In this document: positions 30,752 to 43,350 of the stretch, piece by piece
Position numbering within the stretch: the first letter of the stretch is position 1
How the letters are laid out: every line of letters begins with the position of its first letter
NCBI GenBank assembly: GCA_949358305.1
Contig: OX442314.1
Location: 20,887,060 to 20,951,059, forward strand
Origin: Strigamia acuminata
Taxonomy: Eukaryota > Arthropoda > Chilopoda > Geophilomorpha > Linotaeniidae
Direction: 5' to 3'
Length of the DNA stretch: 64,000 nucleotides
The notes under the pieces: model-generated
Database searches by the model: none
Seen by the model: only the letters and a program-made list of their open reading frames with translations
Told to the model about the DNA's origin: nothing
Translations under genes and position numbers: made by a program

Positions 30752-31644
30752 GCCTACGAGAATAATTAACTTTTACAATATTATAAGAGTTTAATTTTCC
30801 TTCCATCTTTTCAATTTAAATTAGAATTAGATATTGACTTTTAGAAAAATAATATTGCATAATAATTGGAAATTCAATATTCAGAATAAAAAAATAAAAA
30901 ATAAAAGCGCATTTGAAAATTGATTTAGAAGAAAACGAAATGCATTTACTGGGTAGTAATTGCACCTTAAAGCCTAGTGCAACCTCTGAATGAGGTGAGT
31001 CGTCTCTACTGAAGAGAAAACTGCGGGTGGGGCAGAAGTGAGCAAAGAGGGATCTGCGAACATGTTTTTCAAGTGGAAAAAGTTGCCTATAAAAAATAAG
31101 TAAATCTCAAGATGATTGCCATTTAGTTAAAGTGAATATACTAACTTAGCTGGGCACAACTGAGCGAACTGAGTTTATTCACTTTCCCGTCACAACGTGC
31201 AAGGCTTTATTTAGTCAGTATTTTATTCAAATACGAGAGTAATATTAAAACTGAATTTTTCAGAATAAACAGCTTCAAAAAGGATGTCTACTGCCTCAAT
31301 TGTGTAGTACAGTTTCCTCCTTATTTCACACAAGAATTGCGGAATTGTAAAAAATCATCTTTGAGATTTTGACATACAGTGAGGGATCTCGTTAGCATGC
31401 AATTGCCCTGAAAGCCTAGGGTCAATCTCAGTCTTGGCCCATTTTGCCTCGAAAACATATGGAATGAAATCTCGTAGAAATGAAATTGCAAATTGATCCA
31501 TTTTCAAGATTCAAAAAGGTCATTGCTAAATTATATCCATATGGAACTATTGGCAGAATATATGAGGGCCCACGGTTATTCTGTGTAGTTTGCAACTCGA
31601 TTTCAATGCACAGACTGTATAACCTTCAATTTGTAAAACTTCGA

Positions 31645-31808
31645 CAGCAGAGCGTCGATTATCCGAAGGTCGGTCATAAAAACGACCGATTAACCGATTT
31701 CTTACTCGATTTTACTCGATTTTTAGTCCATTTTATCAAATTTTTGAAGAAATCGATTTTATGAACACCCACGTCCCTCGATTAGTTCGAATAATAGACG
31801 CTCTACTG
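31645..31808. mobile_element. Pogo/Tigger-like MITE
   Basis: The left end CAGCAGAGCGTCGATTATCC GAAG and the right end (read inward) CAGTAGAGCGTCTATTATTC GAAC are typical of pogo/Tigger inverted repeats. TA follows the right end; the left flank is GA, probably mutated. The internal AT-rich repeats contain ACTCGATTTT. Length 164 bp, no coding capacity. Confidence 0.75.
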
Positions 31809-32445
31809 TATATCGAATTTGAAAAATCAATTTTCAATCTTAAAATCAAAGCCTTTTTCTTTTTAAATCCCCAACAAGAAATATGTGCTGTTCGAGTAAT
31901 AACTCGGCTTTAAAGTTCATATAAAAACAACTTCATTAAACTTGTTCTGTTGAGAACAATAAAACAAAAGCATCCCATCTGACCTCCCACCTCGATATAA
32001 CCATAGCAACCGGATCATCTCAACAGAGGAAATAACCCCGAACAAAAGCAGCCGGCAATATTTTTTCCATTACAACTGACATTTCATTTATCGGTGATTT
32101 AGAAACGAAACAAAGAAAAAACTAGTAAAACCTTCCTTTCTTTTATACATCAAACACTATCGGTGTAATTCCCTTTTCATGTTATATTCAAATATCTTCC
32201 CAGTATAAAAACCAATTTCCTGACTGCGCAGCAATTTCATTTTTTCTCCTCATCTAAATTAATTATTTTGAAATCCTCCTGATGTCAACCTCAAGCATTA
32301 TGTTGCACAAAAAAAGAAAAGCTTAAAAAAAAAGTGAAATCCAATTAAATCGTGTAATAAAACACGATTCATCAACGCTCTAACTTGAGCAGATATTGAA
32401 AAACTCTAACCTAACATTACTCCAACATTGCGTTTAAACCAGCAG

Positions 32446-32554
32446 TTTAAGTGTATTTTAAGTTTTAACAAGGGTTTAAACAGGAAATGATGTCATTTTT
32501 GGTTTAAAATTGAAGTAAAACACAAAATATTTTAGTTTTTGAATGCAGCTACTG
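32446..32554. mobile_element. MITE family B, 5'-truncated copy
   Basis: Nearly identical to the right three quarters of the full element at 42985-43130: AGTGTATTTTAAGTTTTAAC, AAACAGGAAATGATGTCATT and GTTTTTGAATGCAGCTA. GC-rich GCGGACC repeats follow directly (32560-32610). Confidence 0.75.
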
Positions 32555-34741
32555 TAAAATGGCGGACCGCAGCCTCTTGCTCGTGGACCAGTCCCAGTCC
32601 GCGGACCACCACCGTTTAATAATTTCCAAAACAAAATAATAACAGAAATTTGTCGTTTAAGCAGCTCGAAAATTGTCCTAACAGTATGTGGTATATATCT
32701 GAAGACAAGAAATAAGCCTTTAATTACACAATAACGTTCAACTCAGTCATTATTTTTGCTTGATGGCTTTAATACCACATTAAAGTATAAAATTTAAAGA
32801 TAACGCGCGCATAAAACGTTTATCTCGATTCAAAACAAAGAATCATAAATTAACTAGTAAATAGACCGTGAAATTTCATCGACCACACCAATTTTCCCAA
32901 CCAAGTAACCAAGTAACCACGTGACCTTTCTAATTTCTATTTTTGAAAGCAACTGCGAACCAAAGTGTAATGCCGTGTACTTCTCAAGCTGTTAATGCTG
33001 CAATCACAGTCGCCGTGTGATTATTGCTGTTAACATGCAGTGCAGCCAGCCTGTTTGTTTCCCATTTAATTAACATTTCTCGCCTTTATACTAATACAAC
33101 ACTTATCTTCATCACACAATCTCAGGTTGAGACCTTTAATTTGACACCAAGTTTGTCTTTATTCCCTTTCGCAAATAACAAACACGATTATGAAATCGAA
33201 TAAATTGACTAATTAAAACAGACAATTCATGCAAATTAGACGAGAAATTTCAAAGTAGAAAATCTATGCACGTTCTGGCAAGCTTCGGATGCACATTATC
33301 CCAAGAAAAATTTACAACTCTGAAAAAGTGCTTATCACGAACGGAACGTGACTTCAATGCCAATTGAGTTTCAAAAGGAAAATGCTAACGATGTTTAACT
33401 AGCATTCAAATTGGCGAAACTCTTCACGTCATCTTCAAATTAATCACGCACCAGACGACCTATCACAAACACACTTTCGCACCAACCGCATCCCCTCTTC
33501 CTTTGGAGCCGTTTGTTCGCCATCAAAGGGTAACATCTTAATTAGACGAGCTTGACCCGAGGCCAACAAGGCGGCATGTGGATCGACCACTCATGAACCC
33601 TGGACATCACAGCTTCTTATGAATAGTGCTATGAATAGTGCTCATAATACATCACTCGATCAAAAAATTTCAAAACCTAATTGAGAGGAAATCAAAACAA
33701 ATCCTATTCCGGATTGGGATTAAGCCAAAATGTAAATGACAAAAGAAATATGAAAAAAGAAGATAAGAGGGGAAAAAATTGCGGACATGAAAATGCCATT
33801 GCAGGTTCTCGCATTGTGTCAACAAAAGAGAAGAATGAATAGGCAACTACAATAATGAGACTTTGTAATGAATGGATAGAGAATCCCATTCAGTCTTTGA
33901 AGCTAATCTAATCAATGGGTTCATTTTGATGAAACCAATTGTCCGTAAAACCCAATTAAAATAAGCAGTAATTGTTACTTTTATTATTAACATGCAAACA
34001 TTAATTACCCTTTAATAACGTGATGCATTGCAGCTAATATTTAATATCAGATCAGTGACGATTACTCATCAAATAAACGTCAAAAATGCAACACAAGACC
34101 TTTCAGAATTCGTTTCCAACTTATTTTTTAAAGTTAAAAATTGATGACCATGTTTTTTTTACACTGCTAAAACCTTTCTTGTGTAGTTTCAGTAGTCTGT
34201 AACGTGATTTATGCATCCAAGCACTGGAAAGATCTAAGGAGTTGTTGTCAAATAAGATACTTGACATTCTACCCATGAATGTTTTGTATAGCAAAACTCC
34301 AAGTAGCCACGCGAGGCCCAACTATTTTTGCATACAAAAATAACAAACAACAAATAATGCGCCCATAAATTTTGCATATCAAAAAAATATTCCCGTTATT
34401 ACAAGTTGTTAGAACTGAGAAAAGAAAGAATTCCAAAAGCACAACATCTGGTGTGTCTAAAACTCACAATCAGTGGAAAGCCATTAAAAAAGAAAGAGAT
34501 AGGTTAAATTAATCGTACACTTTATCTAAATTGCTAAACTAAACTAAACTTTCTTTATCCAAACTTTTTATCTGAAATCGAAGCAGATCAAACGGTTTAA
34601 AGGATTAATCTTTATGTTGGTCAGTCTGCATTATCATGATTGAACAAATATCTAGCAATCTCCCATACGACCCAAAGGACAGAACTGCTAAATTTTATTG
34701 TATGCTCAACTAAAGCTCAATTTAATGCGTTTATTTAGACG

Positions 34742-34914
34742 AGCATTTCTCAAACTGTGGGACGCACCCCACTGGGTTATAAAATAACTTCTTCTGGCTA
34801 GTCAATAAGTACTGTAATACTAAAAAAAGTCAATGTGCCAGAGATGAAGTGGGTCGCGATACACTGCCTTTCTAAAAATGTGCCGCGAATGTTAAAAAGT
34901 TTGAGATCCCCTGA
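34742..34914. mobile_element. hAT-type MITE with 8-bp target duplication
   Basis: 173 bp flanked by TTTAGACG on both sides (34734-34741, 34915-34922). The left end has TTTCTCAAACTGTGGGACGC and the right end AAGTTTGAGATCCCCTG, the familiar hAT end pattern. The body has ACCCCACTGGG and GTGGGTCGCGATAC. No transposase. Confidence 0.88.
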
Positions 34915-36369
34915 TTTAGACGTGTCACTTTTAAACTGCTTTGCGCTAAGTGTCAATTTGAGCATTGAGATGAGTAAAATTAAATCCCTGAATCTGGAAA
35001 GTTGCGCAGAAATTGATGCGCTCTGCTGTCAGAATTAGATAAAAATTATTTATGTACAAAGTTTGCTAACATCAGTTTTTAATCTGTAACTTTTCCATTT
35101 AATCTGACATGTGAATGCAGATTTAGTTGTGCATCTGTTGTTGGAATTGCAGCAAACTTAAGATAGACATCATGGCATTGTGCATGGAATTGATTTAGGA
35201 AATATTACTCAACTATTGAATTGGTTTTTACATTGCTATATTCTTTGGCATTTATCACACAGATTTCTCCACTTTAAAAGCACTTTCCCAAACTGCAATT
35301 CTCAAAAACACAAACATTTTCAGCAATTAGCCAATGAAATGGTTAAAGCTTCCCATTCATGCACTAAGTAAATTACACTGCCGCTTTAACACTTTTATGT
35401 ATGAAATGTCACATTTGCCCCCCGTGTGAAGTTCCCCCAAAACCCTATTAATGCACCATTAGCATTAGTCGACTTATTAAAACAAAAACCTAACCAACAT
35501 TTTGATGCAGTTTTCACCGGTTAGTATGAATGGCGCTCTCAACTTTATCTTAACTTTTTAGGTTTTTTCCTGTAAATATAGTTTCATATAATATTGAAAT
35601 TTTTTGTTCCCTTCGCCTTGCGCTTTTTCCCTTTCATCTTTTGATATGTCGGAATTAGATGTCACCCGAATAAAATTTTTACATTATTTTTTTACATTAT
35701 TTTTTACTAGACGCGGCATAAATAAATATTTCCCATTCTCCACTTACAGTAAGACAACAGTCATTTTTTATTTGTGTTTTCTTACGCCGTAAATAGGAAT
35801 ATTTTTCTTCTCCAAAAATAATTTGAAAACAAGAAAAAAAAATCTATAAGCATATTTTTTTGATGCAAAAGTCAATAAATAAATAAATACAATAAATAAC
35901 AGAACAGCAAATTAAAGAAGAAAACAAAGGTTGACTGAAACTGTAAAGAATGGGGCACGCCGCATCCATTAGTGCAGAATTATGCCGCTGTGGTTAACTA
36001 TTGACTCTTCTTACACGTGTTAGTATACATCGATTGTACAGGATAAATTAGTTTTGATTGGAAATGACAAACAGTTCGCTAATTAAAGCTATTTCCCACA
36101 AATTAGGCAAGTGAGCACTGACTGAAAAAGGCCGAACAGTATAAATCCCAAAAATTCCCGCCCTGGACATTATCCGCAAATCTCCCGATTGCTAGTCAGA
36201 TCAAAAGATGCATTAACAGTTATGCTATCAGAGACTCGACCCATTGGAACAGAAAGCTCTTAACAGTCACTATTGTAAATTGGAGTATCTGATAACACCT
36301 GACCAGTAATTGAGAAATCACCTGTCTGGGATTTTCCTAGTTCTATTTGTCTTCTTCAGTCAGAATAAC

Positions 36370-36488
36370 AACGTTCAGACTCCGTTTATTACATTAAACA
36401 AATGTAACAAACGAAAAACCAAAATTGTAATTTCTGACAAAATGGCAGTTTTGAATAAGAGCCGCGGCTCTTAATCAATAAAATACGG
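36370..36488. mobile_element. Truncated copy of the CCGTATTTTAT MITE
   Basis: Matches the right half of the element at 51575-51844: CATTAAACAAATGTAACAAA, CGAAAAACC and GCTCTTAATCAATAAAATAC. The left half is missing. Confidence 0.7.
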
Positions 36489-37167
36489 CATGGCTTGTAT
36501 TTGAATTATAGTGTAATTATTTAATTGGTGCCTTATGGAATTTGTAAAACGTCACGTCTGCGTGACGTAATTTCTTGTATTTAAAGAGAACTTCAGGAAA
36601 ATTGCTAAGAAGAAAAAATTCTCATCCAATTTACCAATTGTAAGAATTTACAGATTGTTTGTTGTGTTTTTAGCGCCATCTCTTGATGGGAATTTTTTTT
36701 TCTATCGTGGCATTGTTGTTGCTTGTTGTTACTTCCACTACATAGATGATGTTGGATTGTCCTCTTTAACGTAGTTCTGCGTCAAAAAGCCTCAATTACT
36801 CTAATGGAAGCGTAAAAATCTACACATCTCTATGTTGTATTATATTTTTAGCACAGCAGTTCGCATCCCCAGACGAGTTGTTGCGCCTTAAAGTATTCAT
36901 AATTTCTATGTCATTAATTTTCAAAAGATTTTGGAAAATTCACAACCATATTTATTATTAACATCTACAACAAATTCTAAAAACATACTAATATCTACGA
37001 TTGGCTCACCATGCTGGTCACCTGTTCGCAATTCAACACAAAAGTTAAGCAGCATTAGACCTACTCAATCTCATCCATGTCTGTAAGGCAACAACATCTG
37101 CCACCCACCTCCATCCATGTTTTCTGTACTATGGTTTGTCCTGTGGTTTGTACTATTTTCATGTAAT

Positions 37168-37312
37168 ACTAGCTTCATTCGAAAAGTCAGTTAGACTAAA
37201 CAGCATATTTGTTTTTTTTTAACTGCTTGACTGACTTAGTCTACTTTCAGTCGCATTTAAACCAGCAAAATGTGTTCAATGCAATTTTAAACTGACTTTT
37301 CAAATGCAGATA
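37168..37312 (-). mobile_element. MITE family A, inverted diverged copy
   Basis: Reverse complement of the family A order: ACACATTTTGCTGGTTTAAA, GACTGAAAGTAGACTAAG, CAAGCAGTTAAAAAAAAC and GCTGTTTAGTCTAACTGAC. The ends are inverted (CATTCGAAAAGTCAGTT / CATTTGAAAAGTCAGTT). Confidence 0.6.
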
Positions 37313-37704
37313 TCTTTCATATCTACCCCACTTAAGGTTGACTAAACTTATTGTTCTTCAACAACAAACAACAATCTCCTTTTTCTTCTTCTAAATTCAA
37401 ACAATTATTTTGCAATTTTAGAGTTGTGTGATTCTATTGTTGAGCCACGCTTTGTTTACATCAGCAAAATTAAATGCTAAACTCAATGACTACAGACCAG
37501 ACGATTGTGCTAAGTTGGAATCAATTCAAGCCCTAACACTTGCACTTAACTTTATTGCAATGAATAAACCATTAGAAGAATCACTAAGCATCATTTAAGT
37601 TCATCTTTCTTTCTTTTTTCCTTTTTAAATTCGACGTAATTAAGCTATAAAAAGTTGTAAAACGTAAACAAATTCCAAATAGAATTGTCAACCATCGATT
37701 CTTA

Positions 37705-37800
37705 ACACGGCTCAATGGCGAAACATAAAACACTCCAGACGTAGAATTGAATCACAAGCCTCCTGTAACCCAGAGAAATGTATTACCGCTGTGCGACCAC
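37705..37800 (-). repeat. tRNA-like (A box / B box) element, possible SINE head
   Basis: On the minus strand GTGGTCGCACAGCGGTAATA resembles an A box region, and GTGATTCAATTCTACG about 35 bases later resembles a B box. The anticodon region does not fold into a clean stem by eye, so this is not called a tRNA gene. A tail of about 60 bp follows. Confidence 0.35.
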
Positions 37801-38011
37801 CAGCTATTTTCTTTTTAATCTCGAGAATTGAAGGCCGACAATTCTATTCCACGTTGTTTGTGAACAATTTTGAACCATTAGCATTTATATTGTTTCATTA
37901 TGTTAAACATATGCTAATGCAAGTGGAAAAAACATGCCATTAAAAACTAATAGTAAAATCATTTGTTGTGTATTTATTCTATACTGTTATGCTCACACAT
38001 TGTAATCATTA

Positions 38012-38148
38012 GATCCATTCATAAAGTTAAACATGTTTTGTTGTTTAAATATCTGAATACAGACTAAATCGGCCGCCATTTTTGAAGTTAGATCGAGGCA
38101 AGCAGTTTAAAACGCTGTTTAAATATGTTGTTTAGTCTAAACGACTAC
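38012..38148 (+). mobile_element. MITE family A copy
   Basis: CCATTCATAAAGTTAAACAT, then GACTAAATCGGCCGCCATTT, TTGAAGTTAGATCGAGGC and TTGTTTAGTCTAAACGAC. The central GTGCGCATGCCCA block is deleted. Confidence 0.75.
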
Positions 38149-38330
38149 TGTTAAAACGTTTGTTATTGTTATCTCGTGTAAATTTCTCATTGGAGCCGAA
38201 TTTAATTCACTATACTACAATGTAAAAATAATTCAGAATTCTCTGATAAGTTATTCCGTGTACATAAGGCTTAAAATTATATTACAATATTCATGCGACT
38301 ACAAAAACAAACAAAGCTAACGGTGTCGTG

Positions 38331-38352
38331 TCGCATCGCATCGCATCGCATC
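38331..38352. repeat. (TCGCA)n short tandem repeat
   Basis: Four to five TCGCA units in a local GC-richer spot. Confidence 0.8.
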
Positions 38353-41300
38353 TCATCCAGCCCGTCTCCACTCTTGATATTAAAATGCATGAAATATACC
38401 GAGATAATTTTCCAACATCTACTGCATGTATTATTTATAGCATCACCTTAAAGCATTCCAAGTTGAAGTGAGAGGCGACTTTCTAATCAGTAATAAGGTG
38501 TTAGTAATTGCAATTTACAGTTAATTTGATTCGTTGTTGCTTTCAACTTCTGCTTCAAATGTCATGAAATGTAACCTCGATAGTCTCCCGAGAGTGTCAA
38601 AACAATAAAACATACAAGTTACTTCTAAATGAGTAAATTTACTAAATAAACATCCATTAACAGAGCACTTCCCGTCATTGCACAAAGCACTAATCATAAA
38701 TTTGTCACTTTGTTCTGCAGTTTTGTTCAATATCATCATCTCACTTTACTAAATTGTGTAACACATTTTGCACTTTAAACATGTTTTCACAGCGAAAAAA
38801 ATAATTACACGATACATAAATTTCAAGCCACGTGCCTAAAAAAAATATTTTCGACAACATTGTCTGAGCAAATTAAGGGGTAAACTACTCCACTAATTTA
38901 CTATTAAAAACAATTATACTGCTAAAAATAAGCCGGGGAGATGCCAAAAGGAAATTACCACTTTTCATTTTCAATTCCACCTCTTCAAACTGCTAGACAC
39001 AAATTAAAAGCTCGTAAACGATATTTGCATTAACAAAACTTCATTAACTGCACAAGTATCAACAAAATTTCTAATCCATATTGAATGCAAAACCGTCTAA
39101 TGTGGGAATTACTAGTTCCAAAGGACAGGTGTTGCGTGTTGTTTATTAAATTAATTTATGCAAGGCGCTTAAAGTGAATGAAGATTACAAAACCCAAACA
39201 TCTTCTCTTCGTTCCACAAAAAGTTAAGCCCAAATGTAATAACAATAAATAAATTAAATGACATTATTTTTGGTCAATTATACATGCATGAGTGACAGCG
39301 AGTGTACACCACATGTGCCATCACGAGACACAAAACGATTAATGTATTCATGAACATAGAAAACTCCACTTTTGGCTTCGCTCCAATTGAATTGTTAAAC
39401 ATTTTTAAATTTAAATTAATATTGTAAATTTCCAAGTAAACAAACATCTTTATAGAAAAAAGTTGCTCATTTTTTGCCAATTCGTCGGCATAGAAACAAA
39501 AACAGAGTAGAAAAGCAATCGCTTGCAACTTGAAGAGGTAAAAAAAAGTCCTCATGGTCTGAAATTTTTTGCTGCACATGCTCAGCATTTTTAGCTTCCT
39601 GTTCTCAGAATTTAGGCATGTGGAAATGGCATTCTAGAATACCGGTATATATTTTTTTTAATATATTTTTTTTTACATTTATTTGTCTTTAAAATATTTG
39701 AATAAATCGTTCTCGCATAAATCGATGTGCATCAAAACAACAGAAAAATGTATTTGTGGCGATGTTGATTTGCCAATAAACCATAGTCACGGTTTTCTCT
39801 ATCTGTGCCAAAATGCCAAAATGCCAAAATCCATGTCTGCAGTCTGCACACACACAAGTCCAAACCCAACAAATACATAATAGAAATAACACCCCCGATA
39901 ACGGTGTGATATAGAATTTTAAACTATCGCGTTTTCATGCGCAAAAAAATGGAATTTAGTGCTTGAATTTGGCATCAAGATGCCGGGCGTAGACTTTAGA
40001 AAGTTCTGCAGTACGAGCTATCACCCACTGTGCAATTTCCTGGCAAAACGGGAAAAGATAAAATTTTAAGATATCTAATGCAAGAGCTTTGTATGCACAA
40101 TGACAATATCAAAATTCATATTCAAATATCATGTATTATTAAAAAGATAAGCATGATTCCAAAAAGTACTATTTTTTACATTATTTTAATCAGCTCGCAT
40201 AATAAAAAACTAAATAGGAAAAAAAGATGTTTGGTTTCGCTTCTCTTCCCCATTACAAAAGAGCCATCAACACAAACCTGAGGTAACAAGCATTGGGATT
40301 AATTTTGCTCACAAAACAAACCAAAATTGTGATTTGTGAAAAACCATTAGAAAAGTTTAATACGGTCCAAAACTAAGAATTTAGTTTAATTTGAGCCACA
40401 ATGTGAGTATATATGGGACCATTTTAGAAATTCCCCCCGTTCTTGCTATATGAAATGAAACCTCAAATTGCAACAGGAACTATTACCATCCCATTTACGG
40501 CTGTTCTTTCTGCTTTATTGTATTATTCGCAGTTCGCCAACGACCCGAAATTCCAACAAAATGCGCAAACTACAAAATTATTACTTTTTTTAATAATACA
40601 ATGATTTATAGCGAGAGAATTACTGTTCGTGTGTCATTTCCTTGGGCCAGAGACATTCTTGCAGCCATTAGAGTCTTATATTGGACAAATAGAACTTCAT
40701 GAATGACCTGGCATTTGGTCGCACAATGTATGGCCCCAATTTAAAGCGTAAAATAAAACGCTGTAAATTTAAATTTAAATGAAAAATTACTTTGCCATTG
40801 TCACATTCTATATTATAATAAATATATAAACTAGAGACCTGTTGAAACAATTAATTAGGCAGAAGATATAAAGATGACATGACGAGCTGTATTTCACACT
40901 GAACAGTGTAAACAAACTGTCAGATTATACGAGTTGCCATCATAAGTAATAACGCGCAGTGCTCAGCTTTTGTTTATATTAAAAAAGCAGCTTGCAATTT
41001 TCTGAATGTTGCACTGAGAAAGCAAACATTGCCCCAAGACTTTCGGTTTAGGATCTCTTAAATTTGGCATTGTAAATTATTACCTTTTTTGTTAAAATGA
41101 ATTTTACCTGCTGCAATCAATAAAACATGCTGCTAAGTTCATTACACTTGCTCAAGTCTTGCTTGAGTAAAAAAGTAATCATTTATTTCAAAAGAGTTTG
41201 ACTGTTCAGGCAACGTTCCAAAAAAGGACAGCAGAAAGAGAAAAAAAGTTGATATCATTTCATGTCACGCTTTTATTTGTGTCAAAAAAATATATATCTA

Positions 41301-41717
41301 TACTCGAGTTGCACTCAAAAAGGCACCTCACAATGTGTACTCCCATTGGTCGAGCCAGTTTACTGGTGTAGTGATCTGGAAAAGTAGACCCAAACACCAG
41401 AACTGCATTACAATGTACAGACATTGTAATCGATTGCCTAGGCAACGGCCTAAAATTCAAACTTCCAGATGATGTAAGCAATAAACACAACAAACATGAG
41501 TTTGACATTTTTTAATGTGTGAAACTTCATTTTAATGATGGAAATAACATTTTTTATAAAATAAAATCAAAATAACATAAACTAAATTAGTCATAACAAT
41601 CACAACAATAAATAAAAAACAAAACTACTTCTCCTAGTAGTAGTATACAGTCTGGAGTTAGTAGTAAACTGGCTCGACCAATGGGACTGAGGTGCCTTTT
41701 TGAGTGCAACTCGAGTA
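41301..41717. mobile_element. TA-flanked TIR element with >50-bp arms
   Basis: 417 bp with TA on both sides. The first 30 bases of both arms (from TACTCGAGTTGCACTCAAAA to AGGCACCTCA) match perfectly by eye. Similarity continues through CCCATTGGTCGAGCCAGTTT ACT after a short length difference. No coding capacity; Tc1/mariner-type MITE by target site. Confidence 0.85.
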
Positions 41718-41841
41718 TAATAATGTAGAATATACCACAAGTACAAATACTGAAATGCCAAAATGGTGTTATCTGAAAATACTGAAACGGCAAAGCAGTG
41801 GCCTAACTTCTATGGAGCAGGTGACAGGTAGGCGGTACCTA

Positions 41842-42294
41842 ATACCTTGTTCGCACCAGAAAATTTGAGCTAACCTAACGTTTGTATGTAGTTCTGAATA
41901 TTGGAGCAAAAGCGTGGTCAGTTGATTGTCTATTTGCTACACACTAGCCTGAATTTAGGGTGCAAACGCATTAGCCAAATCATTTTGTAGGCAAAATCAT
42001 CCAACTTAATACTGTATAAGCTAGCCTACCTGTAGGGTTATACCTTGTTCGCACCAGAAAGTTTGAGCTAGCCTGGAATTTACATCGAGTTCTGGATGAT
42101 TTAGCCTACAAAATGATTTAGCTAATGCGTTCGCACCAAGAATCAAAACTCCATATATTGACCTAGACCTAGGCCTAAGCAATCAACTGACCATGCTGGG
42201 CACGAAATTGTGGGAAGTGATGCGTTCGCACCAAGAACCAGAACTAGATTTAAACTTTGAGCTAGCCCAAACTTTCTGGTGCGAACGGGGTATT
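41842..42294. mobile_element. TIR element with TTGTTCGCACCAGAAA ends and internal duplications
   Basis: The left end ATACCTTGTTCGCACCAGAA and the right end read inward ATACCCCGTTCGCACCAGAA are inverted. An internal copy of the left end starts at about 42041, and GCGTTCGCACCAAGAA motifs occur twice more, so the element is rearranged or nested. Target duplication unresolved. Confidence 0.7.
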
Positions 42295-42639
42295 GAGGCT
42301 ACATTTGGCGCAAACAAGGTGTAAGGAGGCCGATGGCATCAGAGAGTTCAAAGAGGGGCAGAATAATACATAGAGAAAAATATATAAAAAGACCATCTCG
42401 TGAGCAGGAGGGCCCTTTTTTAACATTTTGATTAGGGGCCGAAAATTTATAGTTGCGGCACTACAACAAAGCCTAGAATCACAATAGCTACATTCAATCG
42501 TCAATGCTGACGACTTTCATTACTTTTATTGCTTGTATTAATCATGACTCAAAAGAACCCATGAAAAAAAGCTATGAAAGTCGAGAAAAGTCATTTTAGC
42601 CTTCAAGATGGAATGCAGCAGCTACTGTTTAGAATGTTT

Positions 42640-42960
42640 GTATTGCACGTAAGTATCCTCAATCCTTTCTATAGCTCTCTCAACAATGGCCTAGAGTGGC
42701 CCAGTGGCAGACAAAGCCAGCCGACTGTCGCTAGTGAGATGATGCCATTATCCTTCGCACTGTGCGTGCTTATAAATACGCAACAGCATTCGTGCTTTTC
42801 GCCTCTCTATCGTCACCACAGAATGACAGTCTCCTGTCAAGCTGTGTTTTCGTAGACGCTAGACGCAGACACAGTGAAGTTGCAACGAGAGTGTTTGGAG
42901 AGGTGTTTGATGGTTCTAAGCCTGCTGCGGTATGACATACAAATCCAACCCTGACTTTGT
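42640..42960 (+). promoter_or_regulatory. Possible TATA promoter and leader on the plus strand
   Basis: A GC-richer patch with CTTATAAATACGC (about 42769-42781) followed by TTCGTGCTTTTCGCC about 20 bases later, and a possible donor at CTGCG|GTATGA near 42932. No coding exon follows that I can recognise; speculative. Confidence 0.2.
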
Positions 42961-42984
42961 TTCACTTTTGGTATGCATGTTTTA

Positions 42985-43130
42985 CACTAGCTGCATTCAA
43001 AAATTAAAATAACAATTTTAGTTAAAGTGTATTTTAAGTTTTAACATGGTTTTAAACAGGAAATGATGTCATTTTGGGTTTAAAATTGAAGTAAAACACA
43101 AAATATTTTAGTTTTTGAATGCAGCTAGTG
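42985..43130. mobile_element. MITE family B, complete copy
   Basis: 146 bp with perfect 19-bp ends CACTAGCTGCATTCAAAAA and TTTTTGAATGCAGCTAGTG. A second copy with high similarity lies at 32446. A family A copy follows immediately. Confidence 0.85.
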
Positions 43131-43169
43131 AACTCCCTCTAAAACTCGTTTAAAATTATAAGCAGGTCT

Positions 43170-43350
43170 TACGCATGTTTAACTTTCAGTTAAGCATATT
43201 TTGTTGTTTAAATGTCGTGCGCAGGCCCACTACGAGTGAAAACAGACTACGTAAATCTACGGCATTTTTTGAAGTTAGATTTCATTCGAAATTTCGAGTT
43301 TAAACAAACAGTTTATGTTTATAAATGTTCTACAACGTTTAGTCTAAATG
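43170..43350 (+). mobile_element. MITE family A copy beside family B
   Basis: GCATGTTTAACTTTCAGTTA, TTTTGTTGTTTAAATGTCGT, GCGCAGGCCCAC, GAAAACAGACTACG and GCATTTTTTGAAGTTAGAT, then TTTAGTCTAAATGGC. Diverged from the other copies, with a small internal insertion. Confidence 0.65.

Noticed and set aside
34121-34321. 66-codon minus-strand frame with a hydrophobic start
   Set aside because: No recognisable relative; composition fits chance in AT-rich DNA.
37705-37800. Functional tRNA gene
   Set aside because: A- and B-box-like words are present but no acceptable cloverleaf could be drawn by eye.
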